Positions 13,704-21,207 of a stretch of DNA of 21,611 nucleotides are shown here, piece after piece; position 1 is the first letter of the stretch, and each line of letters begins with the position of its first letter. The stretch is from a virus. Under the pieces are notes generated by a model, which did no database searches, was not told the origin of the DNA, and was given only the letters and a program-made list of their open reading frames with translations. The stretch lies in the IMG/VR virus record IMGVR_UViG_3300025151_000351, positions 1 to 21,611 of that record; one strand, 5' to 3'. The translations under genes were made by a program, and so were the position numbers.

Positions 13704-13726
13704 GTTTTATCCTTTCTGTTATTTTT

Positions 13727-13755
13727 TTTATAAACTACTTGACAAACATTGTCAA
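13727..13755 (-). promoter_or_regulatory. Leftward promoter of the divergent pair
   Basis: Reading left, -35 TTGACA at 13755-13750, a 17-base spacer and -10 TATAAA at 13732-13727. Transcription would begin near 13720, 17 bases before the ATG at 13703. Its -35 box lies inside the spacer of the rightward promoter at 13739-13767. Confidence 0.65.
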
Positions 13756-13767
13756 TGGGATTATATA
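13739..13767 (+). promoter_or_regulatory. Rightward promoter toward the terminase large subunit
   Basis: -35 TTGACA at 13739-13744, a 17-base spacer and -10 TATATA at 13762-13767, with a start near 13774. The -35 is one arm of the inverted repeat TTGACA-N5-TGTCAA (13739-13755), whose other arm is the -35 of the leftward promoter. It would give the packaging and head genes an untranslated leader of about 520 bases. Confidence 0.65.
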
Positions 13768-13870
13768 GGAGATAGCGTCTGTTTACTTGTTCCGACGTCG
13801 TTAAACTCAAACAAGTGGGATAAGATCCAGGGTCACACCGCTACTTTTCGTTGGCCGTCTTCCCTGGATG

Positions 13871-13928
13871 CTGATCCCTGGTCCAATGAAGATGGAGACG
13901 TCCGGGCAGTAATTGGACCTGGGATCAG
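13871..13928. repeat. Inverted repeat arms 1 and 2 (17 bp, one mismatch)
   Basis: CTGATCCCTGGTCCAAT (13871-13887) faces ATTGGACCTGGGATCAG (13912-13928) across a 24-base loop; 16 of 17 positions pair. Arm 2 is also the left half of the palindrome at 13915-13942. Confidence 0.85.
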
Positions 13929-13942
13929 CTGATCCCAGGTCC
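13915..13942. repeat. Perfect 28-bp palindrome (arms 2 and 3)
   Basis: The half-site GGACCTGGGATCAG is followed at once by its exact complement, with no spacer; the centre is CAGCTG. The base pairs just outside do not match, so the palindrome has sharp ends. It competes with the pairs formed by arms 1-2 and 3-4. Confidence 0.9.
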
Positions 13943-14032
13943 TGTATACGGAAGGCCAATCGTTGGTGGTTAAGGTGCGAAAGATGCCATCTCGTACGAC
14001 GATCGCGCCACGACAACAGGACCTGGGATCAG
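13929..14032. repeat. Inverted repeat arms 3 and 4 (16 bp, perfect)
   Basis: CTGATCCCAGGTCCTG (13929-13944) pairs perfectly with CAGGACCTGGGATCAG (14017-14032) across a 72-base loop. Arm 3 is the right half of the 28-bp palindrome, so the two structures exclude each other. Confidence 0.85.
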
Positions 14033-14118
14033 TTAAGCTGGAGCAGGCTCCGTTAAATAACGCGGCTGGCTTTCTGGTCCGGCAATACAGTACTCCGGCG
14101 TTGCTAAAGCACTGGAAA

Positions 14119-14155
14119 GGTTTACCACCTTCCTGGATATCCAGGAAGGTAAACC
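14119..14155. repeat. Nested palindrome, 24-bp perfect core with outer arms
   Basis: The core 14127-14150 is a perfect 24-bp palindrome with half-site ACCTTCCTGGAT. Just outside, GGTTTACC (14119-14126) matches GGTAAACC (14148-14155), so a 3-base insertion separates two alignments of the same repeat. There is no T-run directly after it, so a simple terminator is unlikely. Confidence 0.85.
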
Positions 14156-14297
14156 CGAATAGAGGTACCAGGCTTCATTCAATTTTTGCAATTTTTTATT
14201 TTAGTTGATTACCATTTATACAAAAGGGGTCCCAACATATGGCCATATATTGCAGGATTTGTATATTTATGATAGGAAAATACTTTATGGGACTCCT

Positions 14298-15776
14298 ATG
14301 AACCTAGATAAAGAAAAATTAAAAAATTTAGATAAGTTACCACCGGATGTAAAAAGACAGTTTGCCTTGTACATGAATCAATGGCAAGAGAAGAAAAAGG
14401 AGTCTCAGATAGCAACTGATTTTTTAAGTTTTGTAAAACATGTTTGGCCAGATTTTGTAGAAGGGTCCCATCATAAACAGGTCGCAAAAAAATTTAATGA
14501 TATTGCAAATGGAAAAATAAAGCGTGTTATAATTAATATGGCACCTAGACATACTAAGTCTGAGTTTGCATCTTATCTTTTACCTGCATGGATGGTGGGT
14601 CGTAATCCTAAATTAAAAATTATTCAATCAACTAATACAACTGAACTATCTGTAAGGTTTGGTCGTAAAGCAAAACAATTAATTGATTCGCAGGAATATC
14701 AACAAGTATTTAAAACAAGACTTAAAGAAGATAGTCAAGCTGCTGGTAAATGGGAAACAGAACAAGGCGGTGAATATTATGCTGCGGGTGTTGGCTCTGC
14801 AATTACAGGAAGAGGTGCTGACCTTTTAATTATTGATGACCCACATACTGAACAAGATGCTATGAACGCTGCAGCACTGGAGAGAACTTACGAGTGGTAT
14901 ACTTCTGGTCCACGTCAACGTCTTCAACCTGGGGGTACGATTGTAATTGTAATGACTCGTTGGAACGAAAAAGATTTAACCGGTAGATTAATATCTGCAC
15001 AAAAAGAACCTAAAGCTGATCAATGGGAGGTAATAGAGTTCCCTGCTATTATGCCTTCCGGTAAACCCCTGTGGCCTGAATACTGGAACTTGAAAGATTT
15101 AGAAGCAGTTAAAGCATCTATTCCGTTATCAAAATGGAATGCACAATACATGCAGAATCCAACTGCAGAAGAAGGATCATTAATCAAGAGAGAATGGTGG
15201 CAAGACTGGGACGGAGACATACCACAATTAGAACATATTATACAATCTTACGATACAGCTTTTATGAAAAAAACTTCTGCAGACTTTTCTGCAATTACAA
15301 CATGGGGTGTATTCACACCGGATCAAGATTCAGGGCAGCACTTAATATTGGTGGATGCTATAAAAGGTCGTTATGAATTTCCTGAACTACGTCGTATCGC
15401 ATTAGATCAATACGGATACTGGAAGCCTGAAACCGTAATCATTGAGTCTAAAGCATCAGGACTCCCATTAACTTATGAGTTGCGAAAGATGGGTATTCCT
15501 GTTATAAATTTCTCACCCTCTAAAGGTAACGATAAACACACGAGGGTTAACGCAGTTTCTCCGCTGTTTGAATCCGGGAGAATATGGGCGCCCAAAGAAA
15601 TGGAATTTGCTCAAGAAGTGATAGAGGAATGTGCTGCTTTTCCTTTTGGAGATCACGATGACTTGGTAGATTCTATGACACAAGCAGTGATGAGATTTAG
15701 ACAAGGCGGATTTGTAATGCATCCTGAAGACTATCAAGATGAACCAACGCCACAAAAGAGGAGGACATACTATTAA
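14298..15776 (+). CDS. terL: Terminase large subunit
   Basis: Packaging motor ATPase and headful or cos nuclease. I chose ATG 14298 (492 residues) over an upstream in-frame TTG because the protein then starts MNLDKEKLKNLDKLPPD, the usual form in this group. The ATPase half has a deviant Walker A, APRHTKSE (82-89), a Walker B LLIIDDP (D180-D181), and a coupling motif in MTRWNEKDL. The nuclease half has SYDTAF (D319), VIIESKASG and DHDDLVDS (D454-D455). A tiny 4-codon frame (ATG 14287) ends in TGA at 14299-14301, overlapping the start, and may couple or tune translation. The long structured leader upstream is unusual for this gene. Confidence 0.95.
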   Translation: MNLDKEKLKNLDKLPPDVKRQFALYMNQWQEKKKESQIATDFLSFVKHVWPDFVEGSHHKQVAKKFNDIANGKIKRVIINMAPRHTKSEFASYLLPAWMVGRNPKLKIIQSTNTTELSVRFGRKAKQLIDSQEYQQVFKTRLKEDSQAAGKWETEQGGEYYAAGVGSAITGRGADLLIIDDPHTEQDAMNAAALERTYEWYTSGPRQRLQPGGTIVIVMTRWNEKDLTGRLISAQKEPKADQWEVIEFPAIMPSGKPLWPEYWNLKDLEAVKASIPLSKWNAQYMQNPTAEEGSLIKREWWQDWDGDIPQLEHIIQSYDTAFMKKTSADFSAITTWGVFTPDQDSGQHLILVDAIKGRYEFPELRRIALDQYGYWKPETVIIESKASGLPLTYELRKMGIPVINFSPSKGNDKHTRVNAVSPLFESGRIWAPKEMEFAQEVIEECAAFPFGDHDDLVDSMTQAVMRFRQGGFVMHPEDYQDEPTPQKRRTYY

Positions 15777-15949
15777 TGGCAAACAAATTTCATAGACAAA
15801 AATTCTCAACTGGATCTTCAATTAAACGTGACTTTCCTGGTTTAAGAGAATCTAAAAAAGATTTTAGAAAATTTTTACAAAAGTACAAAAACAAACCTCT
15901 TGACATAGATGCTGTTTTTAAAAGCTATAAAATATTTAAAAAGAAATAA
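15776..15949 (+). CDS. 57-aa basic protein
   Basis: A short gene between terL and the next gene, joined to both by single-base TAATG overlaps. The protein starts MANKFHRQKFSTGSSIKRDF, has PGLRESKKDFRKFLQKYKNK in the middle and ends with a basic helix (AVFKSYKIFKKK). It is rich in Lys, Arg and Phe, with no named domain. The perfect stop-start coupling on both sides supports it being a real gene. Possible roles are a head or packaging accessory protein. Confidence 0.7.
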   Translation: MANKFHRQKFSTGSSIKRDFPGLRESKKDFRKFLQKYKNKPLDIDAVFKSYKIFKKK

Positions 15950-16845
15950 TGGGACCTTTAGCAAAATTTTTACTATCATTAGCAAATCTAGTTAGATCTG
16001 GAGGAATTAAAAAAATAGATCAAGCTATTAAGTTTGCTGAACAACAGTTTGGTCAAGTGTCTCCTCTTCTTAAAAAACAGATAGAAATGGTTTTTAAAAA
16101 AGCCAAGAAGCCTGAATCAGGAACCAAGAAGAAAGGTGAAGTGGTTCCTATGAGAGAAGGTATAGAATCATTAGACGAATTTAATTTATCAAAAGATGAT
16201 CCGATGGGTGACCTTGAAAAAATTGTAAAAGGTGAGGGAGATACGGGTCTTCCAAAAGTTAATCCTACAAACATGAGCACCGGTCTTACAAGAACAATAG
16301 CTAGAGAGATTTTAATGAAAAGAGGAATTGAGTTATCAAAAGGTATGGATCCAATTGAAGTGTTTAGAAAAACCTTTGGTCAAGACTCTTTGGGAGATGT
16401 TGCTAATCTTGCAGAAGAATTACTAGAAATGGATAGAATGGGTAGAAGACCTAAACCATTAACTGAAATTATAGAGCAAGAAGGTTTCTTTGATATTAAA
16501 ATGCCTAAAGAACCACCTCAAGGATTTAGTGCAGATGATCTTGCAAAAATTCAAAAAGAAATAGATGAGGAGGAAGTATTAAAAAAATTTGACCCAACAG
16601 ACAGAAAACCAAACGCAGAGGGTGGATTAAATTCCTTGATGGCTTCAGCACCAGATCCTATGGATGAAAGAAACTCAGTAATGGAAAATCTTTCAAGACA
16701 ATTTTTTAATAGACCTTTAAAAGATTTATCTGACGATGAAATAATTCAAATAGAAGAAATGATGGACGAGATGACTAAAAAACCAAAAGAAGCACCGTCA
16801 ATTAAATTAGCTGGAGGTGGACTAGCTTACTTAATGGGTATGTAA
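15949..16845 (+). CDS. Uncharacterised 298-aa protein with KPNAEGGL motif
   Basis: Not a named family. The first part is helical and basic (LAKFLLSLANLVRSGGIKKI), the middle is charged, and two related glycine-rich motifs stand out: RKPNAEGGLNSLM near residue 222 and IKLAGGGLAYLMGM at the very end. Such PNA-GGL and GGGLAYLMG motifs recur in large proteins of marine phages beside head genes. Its position between terL and portal suggests a virion or packaging protein, possibly internal or ejected with DNA. It is TAATG-coupled at both ends. Confidence 0.75.
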   Translation: MGPLAKFLLSLANLVRSGGIKKIDQAIKFAEQQFGQVSPLLKKQIEMVFKKAKKPESGTKKKGEVVPMREGIESLDEFNLSKDDPMGDLEKIVKGEGDTGLPKVNPTNMSTGLTRTIAREILMKRGIELSKGMDPIEVFRKTFGQDSLGDVANLAEELLEMDRMGRRPKPLTEIIEQEGFFDIKMPKEPPQGFSADDLAKIQKEIDEEEVLKKFDPTDRKPNAEGGLNSLMASAPDPMDERNSVMENLSRQFFNRPLKDLSDDEIIQIEEMMDEMTKKPKEAPSIKLAGGGLAYLMGM

Positions 16846-17450
16846 TGAAGATAGGTGAGTATGAACAGATGATGGCCTATCTTACACGTCCTAGATTTAA
16901 GGACGGTACAATTCCAAAACAAAAACCTTTTACAAAAGAAGAATTTGAAAAAAGAGCGGATGGATTAGTTCAGGGTTCCTTTGGTGGAATGAGAAGAAAC
17001 ATTGAAGGTGTTAAATTATTAAAAGACACCATGGATGAATTAATATCAAAAGCTTTAGATTCAGGTGCAATTAAATCTAGAAAAGAAGCGGTAGACTTTA
17101 TTTTAGAAAGAGAAAAATATTATTCTGATTTTATAGAGTCTGAAAAATCAAAAGGTGTAGAGGTGCCTGTTTTATCAAGAGACGAATTTAGTTCTGGTTC
17201 CCTGGCTTCTGGAGCTAGACAAGGTATGAGTTTTTTAAAAAGAAAATATAAAGGCTCAGATCTTGAAGCTATTTTAGAAAATCCAAAATTATTAGCAGCA
17301 GAATTAGGAGTAGAAGGAGCTTCAGAATTATTAAGATTATTAGGAATGTTTTCAGAAGGAGGTATGGTTGGAAAAAAATCAGGCCCACCACCAGAATCAG
17401 GACCCATGCCTCAGGGCTTGAATTTAAAAGACAATACTGATAAAGGTTAA
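16845..17450 (+). CDS. Uncharacterised 201-aa protein, likely head-module component
   Basis: Begins MKIGEYEQMMAYLTRPRFKDG, a start similar to other marine phage head-module proteins. The middle is helical (KLLKDTMDELISKALDSGAI, FILEREKYYSDFIESEKSK). Near the end comes GMFSEGGMVGKKSGPPPES, a glycine-rich motif reminiscent of the upstream protein's GGGLAYLMG. It is TAATG-coupled to the preceding gene and ends 16 bases before the portal gene. Function unknown; a portal-associated or scaffold-like role is a guess. Confidence 0.75.
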   Translation: MKIGEYEQMMAYLTRPRFKDGTIPKQKPFTKEEFEKRADGLVQGSFGGMRRNIEGVKLLKDTMDELISKALDSGAIKSRKEAVDFILEREKYYSDFIESEKSKGVEVPVLSRDEFSSGSLASGARQGMSFLKRKYKGSDLEAILENPKLLAAELGVEGASELLRLLGMFSEGGMVGKKSGPPPESGPMPQGLNLKDNTDKG

Positions 17451-17466
17451 AAATTGGAGAAAATAA

Positions 17467-19977
17467 ATGGCAGATGATACTATAGACAAGGCTCTACCTA
17501 ACGAGCCTAGAAAAGAATTCTCATTACCTGGTGAAGAAGAAATTCAAGAAGAAGTTTTAGAAGAAGTTAAAAAAGATTCAGAGTCTCCTGATGACGTAGA
17601 GATAACTGAAAATGAAGATGGGTCTGTTGACATTGATTTAGATCCGGCTGCTGCAACACCGGAAGGTGGCGATGAGCATTATGCAAACTTAGCAGATTTT
17701 TTACCGGATGAAGTATTAGCATCTTTGTCTTCTGATTTAAATTCAAAGTACATGGATTATGTTTCTTCTAGAAAAGATTGGGAAAAAAGTTATACTCAAG
17801 GTTTAGATTTATTAGGGTTTAAATATGATCAAAGAACAGAACCTTTTCAAGGCGCTTCTGGCGCGACTCACCCGGTGTTGGCGGAAGCTGTTACTCAGTT
17901 TCAAGCGCTCGCTTATAAAGAGTTACTCCCGGCTGATGGACCAGTCAGAACACAAATCTTAGGACTACAAACTCCAGATAAAGTTCAACAAGCTTCTCGT
18001 GTAAAAGATTTCATGAATTATCAAATCATGGATCAGATGAAAGAATACGAGCCAGAATTTGATTCTATGTTATTCCATTTACCTTTATCAGGTTCAACTT
18101 TTAAAAAAGTTTACTATGATGAGGTGGAAGGACGAGCTGTATCAAAGTTCGTTCCTGCAGATGATTTAATCGTTCCGTACACGGCTACCTCATTAGACGA
18201 TGCGGAAGCGATTATTCATCGCGTAAAAATTTCTGAAAACGAATTAAGAAAACAACAGGTTGCTGGTTTCTATAGAGATATAGAATTAGGACAAGCTCAA
18301 GATAAAGAATCTGAAGTTGACAAAAAAGAAAGAGAATTAGAAGGAGTTAAAAAAACAAAAGACGAAGATTTATATACCTTGTTAGAGTGTCATGTAAATT
18401 TAGATTTAGAAGGATTTGAAAATATAAATGAAGAAACTGGTGAACCATCTGGAATCAAACTTCCTTACATTGTAACCTTAGAAGAAGGTTCTACAGAAAT
18501 TTTATCAATAAAAAGAAATTATGAAATTGGAGATCTGAAGAGAAATAAAATACAGTACTTTGTCCACTTTAAATTTCTGCCAGGACTAGGTTTCTACGGC
18601 TTCGGTCTCATCCATATGATTGGTGGTTTGTCAAGAACTGCAACAGCAGCTCTTCGTCAATTATTGGATGCGGGTACGCTCTCCAACTTACCCGCAGGAT
18701 TTAAAATGCGTGGCATCCGAATCAGAGATGACGCACAATCAATACAACCAGGTGAGTTTAGAGATGTAGATGCACCAGGTGGTAATTTAAGAGATTCATT
18801 TATGATGTTACCATTTAAGGAACCATCACAAACATTATTGAGTCTAATGGGTATCGTAGTTCAAGCGGGTCAAAGATTTGCATCAATTGCTGACATGCAA
18901 GTTGGAGATGGAAATCAAAGAGCAGCAGTTGGAACTACAGTTGCATTATTGGAGCGTGGTTCCAGAACCATGTCTGCTATACACAAAAGAATTTACTCAG
19001 CTCTTAAAAATGAATTTCAATTATTAGCTAGAGTATTTAAGTTATATCTACCACAAGAGTATCCATATGATGTAGTTGGGGGTCAAAGAATGATTAAACA
19101 AACAGACTTTGATGATAGAGTAGATATTTTGCCAGTTGCTGACCCCAACATTTTCTCTCAAACTCAGCGTATTTCCCTCGCGCAAACGGAGTTGCAGCTG
19201 GCACAATCTAATCCTCAAATGCATAATTTATATCAAGCTTATAGAAATATGTACGAAGCGTTAGGTGTAAAAAATATTGATTCGATATTAATGAAACCAA
19301 TGCCACCTGCACCAAAAGATCCTGCATTAGAACACATTGATGCATTAGGTGGTAAACCTTTTCAAGCTTTTCCAGGTCAAGATCATAGGTCTCACATTAC
19401 AGCCCACTTAAGTTTTATGGCAACTAACATGGCAAGAAACAATCCTATGGTGATGGCAAGCTTAGAAAAAAATATTTTTGAACATATTAGTTTAATGGCT
19501 CAAGAACAGATTGAATTAGAGTTTAGAAATGAATTACAACAGCTACAACAGATGCAAATGCAGATACAACAGAATCCTATGATGGCTCAACAGATGCAAA
19601 TGCAAATTTTAGAGATGCAACAAAAGATTGAAGCAAGGAAAGCTATGCTGATTGCAGAGATGATGGAAGAGTTTATGAACGAAGAGAAGAAAATTACATC
19701 ACAATTTGACAATGATCCAATTGCAAAACTAAGATCTAGAGAATTAGACCTAAGAGCTCAAGAAAATGCTAGAAAAGAACGTGAAGGTAAGGAAAGAATG
19801 GACCTTGACAAGATGAGAGCTATGTTAAATCAAGCAAACACTGATGAAAAACTAGATCAAAATGAAGAATTAGCAAAATTAAGAGCTGATACATCAATTG
19901 AAAAGACAATTTTAAGTAAGACACTACCTAATTCTGATCAAATGGTGCCAAATATTAACATCATAAGAAAACAATAA
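17467..19977 (+). CDS. Portal protein
   Basis: Head-tail connector through which DNA is packaged and ejected. A GGAG ribosome site lies 8 bases before the ATG. The 836-residue protein has an acidic N-terminal tail (about 1-70, with EEEIQEEVLEEVKKDSE). The portal body includes DLLGFKYDQRTEPFQGASGATHP and FHLPLSGSTFKKVYYDEVEG. Conserved regions follow around 380-500 (GGLSRTATAALRQLLDAGTL, and RAAVGTTVALLERGSRTMSA). The C-terminal part at about 690-745 is a Gln/Met-rich coiled coil (QQMQMQIQQNPMMAQQ), then a charged helical tail. Length and domain plan fit the large portals of podovirus-like phages. Its position after terL supports the call. Confidence 0.88.
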   Translation: MADDTIDKALPNEPRKEFSLPGEEEIQEEVLEEVKKDSESPDDVEITENEDGSVDIDLDPAAATPEGGDEHYANLADFLPDEVLASLSSDLNSKYMDYVSSRKDWEKSYTQGLDLLGFKYDQRTEPFQGASGATHPVLAEAVTQFQALAYKELLPADGPVRTQILGLQTPDKVQQASRVKDFMNYQIMDQMKEYEPEFDSMLFHLPLSGSTFKKVYYDEVEGRAVSKFVPADDLIVPYTATSLDDAEAIIHRVKISENELRKQQVAGFYRDIELGQAQDKESEVDKKERELEGVKKTKDEDLYTLLECHVNLDLEGFENINEETGEPSGIKLPYIVTLEEGSTEILSIKRNYEIGDLKRNKIQYFVHFKFLPGLGFYGFGLIHMIGGLSRTATAALRQLLDAGTLSNLPAGFKMRGIRIRDDAQSIQPGEFRDVDAPGGNLRDSFMMLPFKEPSQTLLSLMGIVVQAGQRFASIADMQVGDGNQRAAVGTTVALLERGSRTMSAIHKRIYSALKNEFQLLARVFKLYLPQEYPYDVVGGQRMIKQTDFDDRVDILPVADPNIFSQTQRISLAQTELQLAQSNPQMHNLYQAYRNMYEALGVKNIDSILMKPMPPAPKDPALEHIDALGGKPFQAFPGQDHRSHITAHLSFMATNMARNNPMVMASLEKNIFEHISLMAQEQIELEFRNELQQLQQMQMQIQQNPMMAQQMQMQILEMQQKIEARKAMLIAEMMEEFMNEEKKITSQFDNDPIAKLRSRELDLRAQENARKEREGKERMDLDKMRAMLNQANTDEKLDQNEELAKLRADTSIEKTILSKTLPNSDQMVPNINIIRKQ

Positions 19978-19985
19978 GAAAAAAA

Positions 19986-20156
19986 ATGACAAAATCAGAA
20001 AAAAAGATTAAAAAGGTAATGAAAAAGTTCAAAAAAGGTGAACTTAATATTGGTGGTTCGGATAAAAAAGTAAAATCACGTAAACAAGCCATTGCAATTG
20101 CTTTATCTGAGGCCGGTAAACAAAAAACAAGGAGAAAAAATGGAAAAACTAGATAA
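19986..20156 (+). CDS. DUF6496 family small protein
   Basis: A 56-residue basic protein whose core, KKVMKKFKKGELNIGGSDKK followed by VKSRKQAIAIALSEAGK, matches the DUF6496 pattern found in phages and bacteria. The function of the family is not known. It begins 8 bases after the portal stop and overlaps the next gene by 17 bases. It may be a small virion or nucleic-acid-associated protein. Confidence 0.75.
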   Translation: MTKSEKKIKKVMKKFKKGELNIGGSDKKVKSRKQAIAIALSEAGKQKTRRKNGKTR

Positions 20157-20322
20157 CATTAAAGATGTTAAAGTTGAAGATCAGAAAGTTGAAGTTGATC
20201 CAAGATCAAAAACAACTGCAGACAAATCTTTTAACTTAATAGGTACAGGAGATCCTGAATTAGAAGTTCAAGGTCAAGGTGCTGTGCTTCCGGAAAAAAA
20301 AAGAAAATCTAAAGCTTATTAA
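20140..20322 (+). CDS. Uncharacterised 60-aa acidic/basic small protein
   Basis: I chose ATG 20140, just behind an AAGGAG-type ribosome site, over a TTG upstream that lies inside the DUF6496 gene. The protein is MEKLDNIKDVKVEDQKVEVD followed by PRSKTTADKSFNLIGTGDPE and the end ELEVQGQGAVLPEKKRKSKAY. Its acidic N-terminal part and very basic end suggest an extended protein. No family recognised; the head-module position suggests a virion-related role. Confidence 0.72.
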   Translation: MEKLDNIKDVKVEDQKVEVDPRSKTTADKSFNLIGTGDPELEVQGQGAVLPEKKRKSKAY

Positions 20323-20324
20323 TT

Positions 20325-20711
20325 ATGTGGTTTAGTGCGCTTAAAATTGCTTTAAATGCTGGTAGTAAGATATACGCCAATAAACAAAAAGCAAAAATGG
20401 CTATGTCTGAAGCGCAGTTACTACATGCGGAGCGTCAAGCCCGTGGTGAAGAAGCTTATCAAGGTAAATTGTTAGAAGCTCGACAATCAGATTGGAAAGA
20501 CGAGGCGGTCCTCATTATCTTGTCTGCGCCAATCGCTGTTTTGGCGTGGTCAGTGATAAGTGAAGATCCTGAAGCGATGAATAAAGTAAAACTGTTCTTC
20601 GAAATGTTCTCGCAGCTTCCGGGATGGTTCACAAATTTGTGGATCCTTGTCGTGGCGAGTATTTATGGTATAAAGGGTACACAGATTTTTAGAAACGGAG
20701 GAAAAAAATAA
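20325..20711 (+). CDS. Holin-like membrane protein
   Basis: A 128-residue protein with a helical, charged N-terminal part (about 1-55) and two hydrophobic segments. These are residues about 60-78 (EAVLIILSAPIAVLAWSVI) and about 101-116 (WFTNLWILVVASIYGI), separated by a polar loop containing PGW. It ends basic. This fits holin-like proteins seen in the head-module end of marine phages, with WKDEA before the first helix. It could provide the pore that releases the M15 peptidase. Alternatively it may be a virion membrane-contact protein. It starts 2 bases after the previous stop and is TAATG-coupled to the next gene. Confidence 0.55.
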   Translation: MWFSALKIALNAGSKIYANKQKAKMAMSEAQLLHAERQARGEEAYQGKLLEARQSDWKDEAVLIILSAPIAVLAWSVISEDPEAMNKVKLFFEMFSQLPGWFTNLWILVVASIYGIKGTQIFRNGGKK

Positions 20712-20908
20712 TGAGAAAAAGAATGATGGGCGGCGGAATGATGGGCCGTAGAATGGGATATTCAAAAGGATCAAATGGTAAACCAATAAGTAAAAGTAAA
20801 AATAAAGGTTTAGCTAAAATGGCTAAGACAGCAAAAGGAAAAGAAGCAATTAAAAAAATGGGTTTTAATCCTAATAGAATGGTTGCTAAAAAAGGTGGGA
20901 GAGCGTAA
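20711..20908 (+). CDS. 65-aa Met/Gly/Lys-rich basic protein
   Basis: Starts with a GGGMMGRRMG stretch (MRKRMMGGGMMGRRMGYSKG) and continues as a Lys/Ala-rich helix (NKGLAKMAKTAKGKEAIKKM), ending KKGGRA. It has no catalytic motif. Together with the following three genes it forms a series of small very basic proteins. DNA-binding or head-filling roles are possible. It is linked by TAATG overlaps to its neighbours. Confidence 0.7.
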   Translation: MRKRMMGGGMMGRRMGYSKGSNGKPISKSKNKGLAKMAKTAKGKEAIKKMGFNPNRMVAKKGGRA

Positions 20909-21207
20909 TGGCTGGACTAGGAATAGCTTTAAGAGGTTTTGGAAAAGCTTTAGGTAAGCTTGCTAAAAAACAAAAAACTACTGGCACAGAAGTCATTAGT
21001 TCTGTTAAACCTAATCCATCTACTAGAGAATCAAAACATAAAGTAGATTTAGCTAAACTCCCTGGTCAAGTAAAAAGAAGACATATGATTAGTTCTATAA
21101 TGGGAGACATGGAAAAAACAGCTCGTTCTTTTAGACAAATTAATCAAAAATTAAGAGGTGAGAAAGTTACTAAATCAGGAGTATCCAAAGGAAAGGATAA
21201 AAAATAA
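20908..21207 (+). CDS. Uncharacterised 99-aa basic protein
   Basis: The N-terminus is an Ala/Gly/Leu-rich helix (MAGLGIALRGFGKALGKLAK) that looks amphipathic. The middle and end are charged and basic, with KLPGQVKRRHMISSIMGDME and a Lys/Gly-rich finish (KVTKSGVSKGKDKK). No family recognised. TAATG-coupled at both ends, so it is part of the same translational chain. Confidence 0.72.
   Translation: MAGLGIALRGFGKALGKLAKKQKTTGTEVISSVKPNPSTRESKHKVDLAKLPGQVKRRHMISSIMGDMEKTARSFRQINQKLRGEKVTKSGVSKGKDKK

Larger units (their letters stand above)
13768..14297. other. GC-rich non-coding region with long palindromes before terL
   Basis: About 430-520 bases without a convincing gene. GC is 33, 33 and 35 of 60 in the blocks starting at 13861, 13981 and 14041, against 18 of 60 in the nearby coding block at 14461. 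It contains the arms listed as separate repeats, plus ACTTGTT/AACAAGT (13785 and 13810) and TTGGCC...GGCCAA (13851 and 13954). The last 40 bases become AT-rich again. Placed between a promoter and terL, it may be a structured leader RNA, a packaging (cos or pac) site, or a replication site. Confidence 0.75.

Noticed and set aside
13768-14204. tRNA or rRNA gene in the GC-rich region
   Set aside because: No T-arm GTTCNANNC signature, no cloverleaf of the right size and no rRNA-like stretch could be found by eye.
13702-14208. Two open frames (13702-13932 and 13963-14208, + strand) in the GC-rich region
   Set aside because: They lack ribosome sites and recognisable protein character, and they are explained by palindromic GC-rich DNA with few stop codons.
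14205-14297. TTG start for terL at 14205
   Set aside because: The extra 31 residues do not look like the usual N-terminus of this terminase group, and there is no ribosome site at 14205.
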